This document shows, one piece after another, positions 1 to 7,719 of a stretch of 11,539 nucleotides of DNA. The stretch's first letter is position 1, and each line of letters opens with the position of its first letter. A program made the translations under genes and the position numbers. Below the pieces are notes generated by a model that was not told the origin of the DNA, did no database searches, and saw only the letters and a list, made by a program, of their open reading frames with translations. This stretch comes from Larix sibirica (lineage: Eukaryota > Streptophyta > Pinopsida > Pinales > Pinaceae). The stretch spans positions 1 to 11,539 of the forward strand of contig NWUY0300044155.1 of NCBI GenBank assembly GCA_004151065.3, read 5' to 3'.

Positions 1-241
1 CTATAACCTAATAGTTGTCCAATAAAGGACTCAAAAGTGAATAACCAATTCAAAATGACATCAAATATATAAATTTATCTCATCATCATGAGCCATTTAC
101 AATGATAAATCTAACAGCTAGCTATCAACATATCTTGGAGTATCAATGCCCTCTTCCCCTTTTACGGGAAAAGGTCATGGGTCATTTACCACTAGAAGTC
201 CTTACATCATCTGTCTAATCCAACTAGAGGGTTTAGACGTA
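1..241. other. Unassigned flank downstream of the hAT remnant
   Basis: I recognise no gene here. The minus-strand reading that carries the hAT C-terminal tail continues into this stretch after the stop at 242-244, but it is interrupted by several stops. Nothing resembles the terminal inverted repeat of a hAT element, so the true 3' edge of the transposon cannot be placed. It may lie left of the window. Confidence 0.4.
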
Positions 242-513
242 TCAGCCTTTGCAGAAGGTGGTACTACCTGTTGATGCTACCACATCACCCTTGATGATGT
301 CAAGGTCCTCTGCACCCGACTCTAGTTGCTCCTCCCCTTCTTGTGCCTGTGACTATTGCTCCAACCATGTAGGTGCCTCCTCCATAATAGGGGACTCGAA
401 TTCCATTGTCCACTAAGATAATATGTTAATATTATTGTTCAAGGAAATGGCTTCCACATCAGGTACCTTCTCCAATTGCCTCATCCGCAACGGACATATA
501 CCAAATCATTGAG
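242..513 (-). other. hATC end and acidic tail of the hAT remnant
   Basis: LNDLVYVR begins at 513, matching the conserved R-L-N-D-L-V-(Y/F)-V-H-Y-N block near the end of hAT dimerisation domains. The frame then shifts and reads RQLEKVPDVEAISLNNNIN, followed by an acidic, Glu-rich tail with two TAG stops (the LS*WTMEF and LEQ*SQ positions). The acidic tail after this block is typical of these transposases. Confidence 0.7.
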
Positions 514-519
514 ACATGG

Positions 520-885
520 GAACTCCAACTTGTAAGAAGGCCATAAATAAATTTAACGAGTCTAGACCCACAAGGGTAATAAATATGTCAAAAGGGCAAT
601 ACATTATAATAATTATAATTGGTTAGTTGAAATTCTAACTTGTGTTTTTTTTAATGTATATTTTCAAACACACTCTAATTGAGTTCATATTATAAAACAT
701 TGCATGTTTGGCTGAGGACTTGAATGGAAAATTTTCGTAAATTTGATGCTTTTGTACCATAATTTCACCGCCAAACATCTATACAAAAAAGAAAAAAACA
801 ATATTTCATCAAAACATAATCCAACTTCAAAATAAAACACTTGAAATTTTAAATCCTAGTGGCACGTGGCATCAAAATACTCATT
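520..885. other. Non-coding AT-rich spacer inside the hAT remnant
   Basis: This stretch separates two pieces of the hAT C-terminal region and shows no transposase-like reading in any frame. It is A/T-rich with short homopolymers. It could be a later insertion or an intron-like remnant. I see no terminal repeats that would decide. Confidence 0.35.
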
Positions 886-1140
886 TCCACAATAGGTTCG
901 ACAAAGCCAATTAGTCCGCTAGCCTCTTGATACATCTCCGTCTCGTGACTAATTGTTTTGAGTATTGACATCGGGTAGCATCCTCTAGAGACTTGTCAAG
1001 AGCCCTTACATCACTGGGTCATCAAAATCAAAGCTGCATGAGTAAGCGTAGGTAGGGTTGAGTAATCATATTGGTCCATCGAGTATCAATCAAATCCTAG
1101 ATCATGTATCTATTATGTCTGGGGTGCCCTTGCCCACATA
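886..1140 (-). other. hAT transposase C-terminal half fragment (pre-hATC region)
   Basis: Minus-strand reading frames here contain D-V-N-T-Q-N followed in a shifted frame by SHETEMYQEASGLIGFVEP. This is the type of sequence that plant hAT proteins with a DUF659-like body carry shortly before the hATC domain. Just upstream, IHDLGFD and YSMDQYDYST are readable with stops between them. Several one-base shifts are needed to connect the pieces. Confidence 0.6.
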
Positions 1141-1404
1141 ATAAGTTCTTGCTTTTTTTTTAATCATTGATTGGATGGAAGGTTGAGTCTCGTCTTTGGT
1201 TATTAGAACAAAGAAAGGTGATTCCCTAGTGGAAGGTGAATCCGTGGCTTCCTCATTGCCATGTGTCCTAGTCCCATATTGTCAGTGGTTCTTGATGATC
1301 TAGCCACTCCATCAAAAGCAACTTGAACTCTATTGACAACTGCCTCATTTTTTTCCTTCAATCATAAATAGGAGCATCGACCATCCACATAATATCCGAG
1401 GTTG

Positions 1405-1553
1405 ATTCATTGCAAGTTAGAACATCATGCCCTAGTTTTTATCCAGGTGGTATTTCAACTGGGTAAGCCCTCTTGTCATAGGTTCGCCACATAGTTTACA
1501 AAACAACCTTTGACGATTTGTCCCATCCACGGGCTCACCACACTTCCACATCA
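1405..1553 (-). other. BED zinc-finger segment of the hAT remnant
   Basis: The minus-strand translation gives W-K-C, then FCKLCGEPMTRGLTQLKYHL. This has the aromatic/W start, the C-x2-C pair and the L-K-Y-H-L histidine of a plant BED finger. The usual continuation G-H-D-V is present at about 1432-1421 but one frame over, so a single-base frameshift plus a TAG stop breaks the domain just before its last ligand. In intact hAT proteins this domain binds DNA near the transposon ends. Confidence 0.72.
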
Positions 1554-1671
1554 TATCCAAAACCTTGACATTTTGACAATGCAATATTAAAATCCAACTT
1601 GAACCTTTGGGCCCAAAAAAAACTAACGTTAAATATAACTAGAAAAAACATGTTAATGTAAAAAAAATCTC

Positions 1672-1890
1672 TGAAATTGTTTTTTTAGTCACAGAAAACG
1701 ACGATAAGAGGCAAGAAAACATGGGCTTTGAAAACTCTAATTTTTTTTACAGAAATCAAGGTAAGAGGGTTGTTAAAGGAAAAATAGTCTCCTAAATTGT
1801 TTTTTTAGCAATGGAAAATGATGATAAGAGGCAAGAAAACATGGACTTTGAAAATCCTAAAACAATCTGTTAGAAAAACAATGTAAGAGG
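1672..1890. repeat. Two-copy tandem repeat, period about 120 bp
   Basis: The block starting with aaattgtttttttag and running through gataagaggcaagaaaacatg is present near 1674 and again near 1794, 120 bp apart. Each copy is followed by a similar aatnnaa/gtaagaggg tail. The copies differ by scattered substitutions. I see no coding frame or known element in it. Confidence 0.8.
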
Positions 1891-2198
1891 GTGGAATTTG
1901 AATAAATACTTGGGATTTAAGATGACCTGCATCGTAGGGAGCCAAGAATTGATTTGTGCTCCAATTAAAAAAAGCTTGATGGTGATGAAAGTAAAGATTT
2001 GGCTTTTTGAACCTATTGGTTGACGGTTGCAAACACTCTCCCTCTCATTTCCATACACTTGCAAACCAAAATGGCTTCTTAAAACCAAAAACATCCCCTT
2101 TAAAACATAAATCCCGTGGCTTGGGTGATTTTTCGGGTTATATTGTGAATTTTTGAGGACTAAATGCAAATTTTCATAAACTTTGTGATGCATGTTTT
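1891..2198. other. Unassigned AT-rich DNA
   Basis: No gene, repeat unit or element edge was recognised. The open frames on the minus strand in this stretch are short, low in complexity and match no family I know. Confidence 0.4.
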
Positions 2199-2550
2199 TA
2201 GGTAATCATTGCAATTTTTTTGTGGTGAAAAATTAGCACTCGAAATGTAATTATGACTTTTCGCGATGTAGTTGAAATTTTGGCAAAATTTTCAACACTA
2301 ATTTTAATCAAATACCTAGATCAACATTGTAATGTACTAGGGTATTGAAAAATTATGTAGCTCAATCCCCTTTTGTTATTCCCAATTAGGTAATCATTGC
2401 AATTTTTTTGTGGTGAAAAATTGGCAATTGAAATGAAATTATGACTTTTGGAGATGTATTTGAAATTTTGGCAAATTTTTCAACACTAATTTTAATCAAA
2501 TACCTAGATCAAAAATCATGTAGCTCAATCCCCTTTTGTTATTCCCCTTT
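2199..2550. repeat. Two-copy tandem repeat, period about 188 bp
   Basis: The sequence beginning taggtaatcattgcaa starts at 2199 and again at 2387. The shared part continues through ttttaatcaaatacctagat. The second copy lacks about 35 bp that follows this point in the first copy, then both resume at atgtagctcaatcccc. The unit has no recognised coding content. Confidence 0.82.
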
Positions 2551-2682
2551 TGTGATTCATAAGAGCTCAATACTAGACATGGCTTCATATAGTGGATTAT
2601 GGAGTTATCCCCCTCTTGTGATTCGTAAGAGCTCAATACTAGACATGGCTTCATATAGTGGATTATGGAGGTGCATTGTGAT
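2551..2682. repeat. Two-copy tandem repeat, period 66 bp
   Basis: The block starting tgtgattc(a/g)taagagctc occurs at 2551 and 2617. It includes tactagacatggcttcatat and is almost identical in both copies. Because 66 is a multiple of three, a plus-strand open frame (2441-2713) carries two 22-residue repeats. I treat that frame as accidental, since the surrounding DNA is a chain of similar non-coding doublets. Confidence 0.85.
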
Positions 2683-2836
2683 TGAGATTGAATGCAAATG
2701 TCAACCTTCATAAACATAACTTAAAAACTTAACTTAAAGTGAAGCTCGAATCTCTAGTTGTTCACAAAATTAAGAATCAGTGAATATATGAACATTGAAA
2801 CTATGTGGCACTAAAAAGAAGCCATTCCTAAAATTT

Positions 2837-3002
2837 ACCTAAAATCTTATGGATTGGAGAATAGCGAAACAATTCCAAGACATTAAATTAACTTATGGGT
2901 CTCATAGGAAGGGAGTTTTACCTAAAATCTTATGGATTAGAGGATAGCGAAACAATTCCAAGACATTGAATTAACTTTTGGGTCTCATAGGAAGGGAGTT
3001 CT
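2837..3002. repeat. Two-copy tandem repeat, period 83 bp
   Basis: The block beginning acctaaaatcttatggatt starts at 2837 and 2920 and ends in gggtctcataggaagggagtt in each copy. Only a few substitutions separate the two. Confidence 0.87.
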
Positions 3003-3006
3003 ACAA

Positions 3007-3228
3007 GGTTGATAGCAATGCCCTTGCCATGATTGTACACAACAAATGAGGATTTAAATCAATAGCATGACTGAGTTAACTTATACTTCTCTTTTGGTTT
3101 TACTTAGGGTGTTTGATCCTTGTAACAATGCCCTCACCATGAGTGTACACAACAAATGTGGATTTAAATCAATAGCATGACTGAGTTAACTTATACTTCT
3201 CTTTTGGTTTTACTTGAGGGTGTTTGAT
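3007..3228. repeat. Two-copy tandem repeat, period 110 bp
   Basis: The block beginning caatgccct(t/c)(g/a)ccatga occurs at 3016 and 3126. Both copies share the gtacacaacaaatg core and the long ttaaatcaatagcatgactg segment, and both end near gggtgtttgat. No coding content is evident. Confidence 0.87.
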
Positions 3229-3364
3229 AGGAGTCAATTGCAATGCACATCATCAACCATTTAGAACAATATGTAAAACACAAATGACTTAGTTTTAGAT
3301 GCAATTTAATTTAGATGAGTTTTTGAATAAATTAACATAAATATTCGAAGAGTGAAGGTTTAAG

Positions 3365-3720
3365 ATGTGTGCCCTGCTTGCCACATGATCAATAACATAG
3401 ATTGATAACAACATTTTATATCATGATAACTCAAACACAAAGGAAAGCAAAATTGTATAAATAGAAAATAAGAAGCGAATAGGTTTGCCCTCCTTGCCAT
3501 GTGGCGAATAATAGCCATTGATAATTGCATTTTAAATCATGATAACACAATAAAAATAAGTGACACCAAGATTGTATAAATAAAATAAGAAGCCAATGAT
3601 AATAACATTTTATATCATTTAACACAAACACATATTATATCAGGTAACACAAACACATAAAGGATATTGACATAAAGGAAATCAAGAAAACCAAGATTGT
3701 ATTAATAAAATAAGAAGTGA
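3365..3720. repeat. Imperfect tandem repeat, period about 116 bp, two to three copies
   Basis: gccct(g/c)cttgcca occurs at 3371 and 3487. Each copy is followed by a ttgataa-catttta-atcatgataac segment and an attgtataaata block. A third, degraded partial copy runs from about 3590 to 3720, with its attgtattaataaaataag block near 3695. The repeats may lie within the copia LTR that starts at 3862 on the minus strand. Confidence 0.7.
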
Positions 3721-3862
3721 ATGAATGAATGTGAGATAAATCAAGATACACATTAAAGTGAAATAAAAATAAAAATATAAAATAGCTTGGTTTAAAATAA
3801 CGGGTTTTAATGACAAAGTCTAATATTTAATTGACCATTATTAATTTGATTTTAATTTAACA
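3721..3862 (-). mobile_element. Start of a copia 3' LTR (inner edge at 3862; outer edge not found)
   Basis: On the minus strand an LTR-like sequence begins TGTTAAATTAAAATC at 3862, immediately after a purine-rich tract and after the end of a copia polyprotein. The dinucleotide TG and the position are right for the 5' edge of a 3' LTR. The other LTR edge and its CA end could not be identified, so the left coordinate given here is only where the recognisable part stops. The tandem repeats at 3365-3720 may be part of the LTR. Confidence 0.55.
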
Positions 3863-4270
3863 CCCTCTTTTAATGGTCAATTTGCTAACCAAATCAAGGT
3901 TATTTCAAAATTTTACATAGTTGTTATGACCTAAAGGCTTGGTGAAAATATTTGTAGTTTTGTCCTCTGTTGGACAACATTGCAACTAAATAGCTCCATT
4001 CTCTACAAGTTCTTTGATGAAAAGACAATGTATTTCAACATGCTTGGTTCGCTTGTGGAAGACTATATTCTTGGCTTGTTTCAGCCTTTTGATTGTCACA
4101 AAACACGTGTGTCAATCTCATTTGATGCATCTTCATGTCTAAAGCTACTTCATATTCTCCTTTATGTACTCTTTCATATTCCTTTATTCAATGTAATTGT
4201 GTTTGTGCCAACACTGAAAATTGAAGAGTTTGATAAAACTTGTATGAGAGAAGTAATAGCAAACAATATC
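3857..4270 (-). pseudogene. Ty1/copia polyprotein, RNase H C-terminal end (decayed)
   Basis: The minus-strand translation contains VFCDNQ, then in a frame shifted by one base AKNIVFHKRTKHVEI, followed by LFIKELVENGAI, a TAG stop, LQCCPTED and IFTKPL. This is the conserved C-terminal RNase H block of plant copia polyproteins, in which CDNQ, the H-x-R-(S/T)-K-H-(I/V) run and the F-T-K-P-L end are diagnostic. After KPL a further 25 codons contain a TGA stop at the position of an expected Arg, and the frame ends with a TAA that overlaps the LTR start. Upstream of CDNQ, G-E-Y-E-V-A-L at about 4160 may be a remnant of the A-E-Y motif, with a deletion between them. Reverse transcriptase and integrase are absent. 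The similarity fades before the 280-bp array begins at 4367. Confidence 0.88.
3863..3874 (-). promoter_or_regulatory. Copia polypurine tract
   Basis: On the minus strand this reads attaaaagaggg, directly followed by the TGTTAA start of the LTR. Such a tract primes plus-strand DNA synthesis during reverse transcription. Its position between the end of the polyprotein and the LTR start supports the call. Confidence 0.65.
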
Positions 4271-4366
4271 TAAAATACAAGAATTAATAGTGGTTCGCAC
4301 ATAATACATAGAGGTTTACCATAAAAATACAAAATTGAAAAACCAACCTACCAACCAACCATAATA
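4271..4366. other. Junction between copia remnant and 280-bp array
   Basis: A short AT-rich stretch ending in a run of CCAACC-type repeats (cctaccaaccaacc, about 4348-4361). No element end or target-site duplication is evident for either neighbour. Confidence 0.35.
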
Positions 4367-5140
4367 TTGATTCGGGTTGCTTCCAATAGCTTCAAGTCAT
4401 TCAAAGTATCCCTTCCATGGAGGGATTCTACCTGTTTGAAGACAACCATACGCAAGATCAACTGAAGTTTTAAGGAGGAACTGCGTTAACCAATTTTGAA
4501 ACTCAACGATTTGATCCCTACTCTAGGATCATCATCAGGAGACAATTGAAGCTTGAGAGAGATTAAGATGCCCGTAAACCTATATATATGAATTTTGATA
4601 CAATTTTCTTTAATGAGATTCAATGTTTGCAGATTTCTGGACGATCTTGATTCAAGTTGCTTCCAATAGCTTCAAGTCATTCAGAGTATCCCTTCCATTG
4701 AGGGATTCCGCTTGTTTGAAGACAACCATACACAGGATCAACTTAAGTTTTAAAGAGGAATTGCGGTAACAAATTTTGAAACTCGACGTTTCGATCCCTA
4801 CTATGGGATCATCATCAAGAGACAATTGAAGCCTGGGAGAGATTAAGATGCTCGTAAACCTATATATATGAATTTTAATACAATTTTCTTTAATGAGATT
4901 CAATGTTTGCTGATATCTGGGCGATCTTGATTCAGGTTGCTTCCAATAGCTTCAAATCATTTAGAGTATCCATGCCATGGAGGGATTCTACCTATTTGAA
5001 GACAACCATACACATGATCAATTGAATTTTTAAAGAGGAATTGCATTAACCAATTTTGAAACGCGACGTTTCTATCCCTACTCTGGGATCATCATCAGGA
5101 GACAATTGAAACCTGAGAGAGATTAAGGTCGCCCATAAAA
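4367..5140 (+). repeat. Left arm: three plus-orientation 280-bp units, the third truncated
   Basis: Units 1 and 2 are exactly 280 bp each. Unit 3 stops at about 5140, after gagagagattaag and a degraded gcccataaa. It lacks the tatatata segment and everything after it, including the caatgtttgc landmark. A minus-strand open frame of 83 codons (4652-4903) crosses unit 2 but is interrupted in the other units. Confidence 0.88.
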
Positions 5141-5170
5141 GTCGAGTTTCAAAATTGGTTATAACGCAAT
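5141..5170 (-). repeat. Orphan 30-bp unit fragment at the centre of the palindrome
   Basis: gtcgagtttcaaaattggtt and a few following bases match the middle of the 280-bp unit in minus orientation, but they sit between the two arms out of their normal order. They form the loop of the predicted hairpin. Confidence 0.75.
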
Positions 5171-6419
5171 CTTAATCTGTCTCAAGCTTTAATTGTTTCC
5201 TAATGACGATCCTAGAGTTGGGATCGAAATGTCGAGTTTATAAATTGGTTAACGCAGTTCCACTTTAAAACTTCAGTTGATCCTACGTATTGCTGTCTTC
5301 AAACATGTATAATCCCTCCATGGAAGGGATGCTTTGAATGACTTGAAGCTATTGGAAGCAACTTGAATCAAGATCACCCAAAAATCCCAATTGAAGTTTT
5401 AAAGAGGAACTACGTTAACCAATTTTGAAACTCGACTTTTCTGGATGATCTTATTATCTCTCAGGCTTTAATTGTTTCCGATGATCCCAAAGTAAGGATC
5501 GAAACGCCAAGTTTCAAAATTGGTTAACGCAGTTCCTCTTTAAAACCTCAGTTGATCCTGCGTATGGCTGTCTTCAAACAGGTAGAATCCCTTCATGGAA
5601 GGGATACTTTGAATGACTTGAAGCTATTGGAAGCAACTTGAAACAAGATCGCCCAGAAATCTACAAACATTGAATCTCATTAAAGAAAATTGTATTAAAA
5701 TTCATATATATAGGTTTACGGACATCTTAATCTCTCTCAGGCTTCAATTGTCTCCTGATGATGATCCCAGAGTAGGGATCGAAACGTCAAGTTTCAAAAT
5801 TGGTTAACTCAGTTCCTCTTTAAAACTTCATTTGATCATGCATATGGATGTCTTCAAACAGGTAGAATCCCTCCATGGAAGGGATGCTCCGAATGACTTG
5901 AAGCTATTGGAAGCAACCCAAATCAAGATCGCCCAGAAATATGCAAACATTAAATCTCATTAAAGAAAACTGTATCAAAATTCATATATATAGGTTTACA
6001 GACATCTTAATCTCTCTTAGGCTTCAATTGTCTCCTGATGATGATCCCAGAGTAGGGATCGAAATGTCGAGTTTCAAAATAGGTTAACGTAGTTCCTCTT
6101 TAAAACTTCAGTTGATCATGCGTATGGCTGTCTTCAAACAAGTAGAATCCCTCCATGGAAGGGATACTATGAATGACTTGAAGCTATTGGAAGCAACCCG
6201 AATCAATATCGCCTAAAAATCTGCAAACATTGAATTTCATTAAAGAAAATTTATCAAAATTCATATATATAGGTTTACGAGCATCTTAATCTCTCTCAGG
6301 TTTCAATTATCTCTTGATGATGATCCCATAGTAGGGATCGAAACGTTGAGTTTTAGAATTGGTTAACGCGGTTCCTTTTAAATCTTCAGTTGATTCTACA
6401 TATGGCTGTCTTCAGACAT
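5171..6419 (-). repeat. Right arm: about 4.5 minus-orientation 280-bp units
   Basis: The arm opens with cttaatctgtctcaagc, the reverse complement of the point where the left arm stops. The first two units are joined by a junction that lacks the tatatata/caatgtttgc part. Later units keep the exact 280-bp spacing. The last unit ends near ctgtcttcagacatt at 6419, about 75 bp short of a whole unit, so the right end is not the mirror image of the left end at 4367. Confidence 0.87.
5389..5437 (+). repeat. Orphan plus-orientation fragment inside the right arm
   Basis: The segment from aattgaagttttaaagagga to gaaactcgac is in plus orientation although both neighbours are in minus orientation. It replaces the tatatata part of a unit and covers the same segment of the repeat as the orphan piece at 5141-5170, with extra sequence to its left. 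Confidence 0.78.
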
Positions 6420-6789
6420 TAGGTTTAATTGTTTTTATTAAAGTAACCATAAGTCGTTTTAAGGTTTGCGTAGTTATGGTTTATATGGTTTCATAATTTT
6501 CAAGAGAAGGTTGTTTTCTTTTTTCCCTTAATAGAAAATAACCACATTTCTTTCTCTTAGTTCTCTTTTGTGTTCCTAGTTTCTTTGTGTTTGATTTTTG
6601 TATATGGTATAGTGTCACATTAAGCGGAACCCGAAGCAAACCAAGAGAAGGGCTTAGGGACAATGACTAAGGAACTTCTTTTGATACACACTAAGAAGTC
6701 AAAGGGGCTTCAAACTAGTCAAAACTATGTTATTTTTAATAGTTTAAAAGACGAGCACCATTCTTTTGTTTGATTTAAATTTAGGTCAT
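6420..6789. other. Unassigned AT-rich DNA right of the array
   Basis: No coding, repeat or element signal was recognised. It contains T-rich tracts around 6510-6600. The minus-strand open frame of 60 codons here has no recognisable content. Confidence 0.4.
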
Positions 6790-7074
6790 GATTACATATA
6801 GAAAGAACAAATGGAAAAGCTTCTTTAAGAGAATGCCTCCGAATCACACCAAATCTAGTTTTGTTCCTGTTTTATTCCCTACTGAATTACATATAGAAAG
6901 AATTCTTGGAAAATGAATCAAACCAAATCTAGTTTTGTTCCTGTTTTATTCCCTACTAAATTACATATAGAAAGAATTCTTGGAAAACGAATCAAACCAA
7001 ATCTAGTGTTCTTCAATAAATTACATATAGAAAGAATTCTTGGAAAATGAATCAAACCAAATCTAGTGTTCTTC
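6790..7074. repeat. Short tandem array, units of 96, 74 and 60 bp
   Basis: attacatatagaaagaa starts at 6790, 6886, 6960 and 7020. Each of the last three copies is followed by ttcttggaaaa(t/c)gaatcaaa and ccaaatctag. The spacing shrinks from left to right because an internal ttttgttcctgttttattcc segment is present in the earlier units and replaced by gtgttcttca in the later ones. This suggests stepwise duplication with internal deletion. Confidence 0.85.
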
Positions 7075-7080
7075 ACATTT

Positions 7081-7719
7081 TAAGAGATTGTTTTATTTCA
7101 ATTTAAGATCAGATTTCAATTATTTATTTTTTCTTTTTATTTGGGATAAATCAAAGATTAAAATAAGAAAAAAAGAGTAAGAACTTTGATTTATAGGGTT
7201 CCAAGTAGACTATTTTTGGAGAATTGATTTGTTTAAGCTATACCACTATATGAGTAGATCGTATGACTGGAAGAAAAGAGTATGGAATTCGTATTGCATG
7301 CCATTTTTTTGGGTTTTATTTATTAGCTTTAGATTTTAAAAAAGTTTTGTTGTAAATTTTGTTCTCAAGTTGAATTATTGCATTTTTTCAATAATTTATA
7401 CAATTTTAGAGGGTAGTTTGTATATTTCAGCATTTTCTTTGCATATGGTAGATTTGTGCATTTTTTTGTTATATTTTGAGAAATTTCTCTAATTTTGGTA
7501 GAAATTTCACTGAACAGTAGAAGATTCAATAGATTGGGAGAAAACACTTGGTTTCTTAGGCATCCTTTTATCATATTCATTGGGATTTTGTTTGATTTTC
7601 AGTTGTCTTTGGTAGTTACAACTACTATGGGTAGATATTCTTTTTTGTTTTTCACCGTAATTTGTAGTTTGGAGGAGAACAATATTTTAGTGCTTTCATT
7701 TGCAAAATTATTTGACAAA
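7081..7719 (+). other. AT-rich region upstream of the copia gag, possible LTR/leader
   Basis: By position, a 5' LTR and leader of the plus-strand copia element should lie here, but I could not identify LTR edges or a convincing tRNA-Met primer-binding site. tggtttcttaggc at 7549 is only a weak match. An open frame starting at 7495 runs without a stop into gag. Its first part has no recognisable content. Confidence 0.35.

Larger units (their letters stand above)
242..1560 (-). pseudogene. Decayed hAT-superfamily transposase (BED finger ... hATC), internally deleted
   Basis: A hAT transposase cuts and pastes its own DNA element. This copy is dead. Read on the minus strand, the order of recognisable pieces is correct for plant hAT proteins. 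A BED zinc finger lies near 1553-1405. A stretch resembling the region before the C-terminal domain lies at about 1010-886 (MYQEASGLIGFVEPIVE). The C-terminal motif LNDLVYV is at 513-493, followed by an acidic tail that ends with a stop at 242-244. The pieces sit in different frames and contain stops, so frameshifts and nonsense changes are numerous. About 1.3 kb covers what usually takes about 2 kb or more. Most of the central catalytic (DDE) region is not visible, and 520-880 shows no transposase similarity. Family assignment rests on motif recognition, not on a search. Confidence 0.72.
4367..6419. repeat. Inverted array of a 280-bp tandem unit (giant imperfect palindrome)
   Basis: A 280-bp unit is repeated head to tail in plus orientation (starts at 4367, 4647 and 4927), then switches near 5130-5170 to minus orientation and continues for about four and a half units (unit ends at about 5371, 5646, 5926 and 6206, then a partial unit to 6419). 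Landmarks in every full unit, given in the plus-arm sense, are ttgcttccaatagcttcaa, a gatc-containing ggatcatcatcagga segment, cctatatatatgaatttt and caatgtttgc. By eye, neighbouring units differ by roughly 5 to 10 percent, mostly transitions. The two arms can pair into a hairpin of about 760 bp or more. The unit length is not a multiple of three and no frame stays open across units, so I do not consider it coding. It matches no repeat family I can name. A foldback-type element or an inverted satellite segment are the main options. Confidence 0.9.

Noticed and set aside
2441-2713. Plus-strand 90-codon open frame with two 22-residue repeats
   Set aside because: The repeat is a by-product of a 66-bp tandem duplication within a chain of non-coding doublets. 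There is no recognisable domain and no supporting context.
4860-4872. tatatata motifs in the 280-bp units as promoters
   Set aside because: The motif is AT-rich by nature in this DNA, and no transcript start, leader or coding region follows. It is kept only as a unit landmark.
4652-4903. 83-codon minus-strand frame across one 280-bp unit
   Set aside because: Equivalent positions in the other units contain stops or shifts, and 280 is not a multiple of three, so no selection for coding is visible.
4367-6419. CRISPR-like array
   Set aside because: The whole 280-bp unit is repeated with no unique spacers, orientation flips in the middle, and the context is a plant nuclear genome.
7549-7561. tRNA-Met primer-binding site for the plus-strand copia element (tggtttcttaggc)
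   Set aside because: It matches the standard site only at the first few bases, and no LTR end with CA precedes it.
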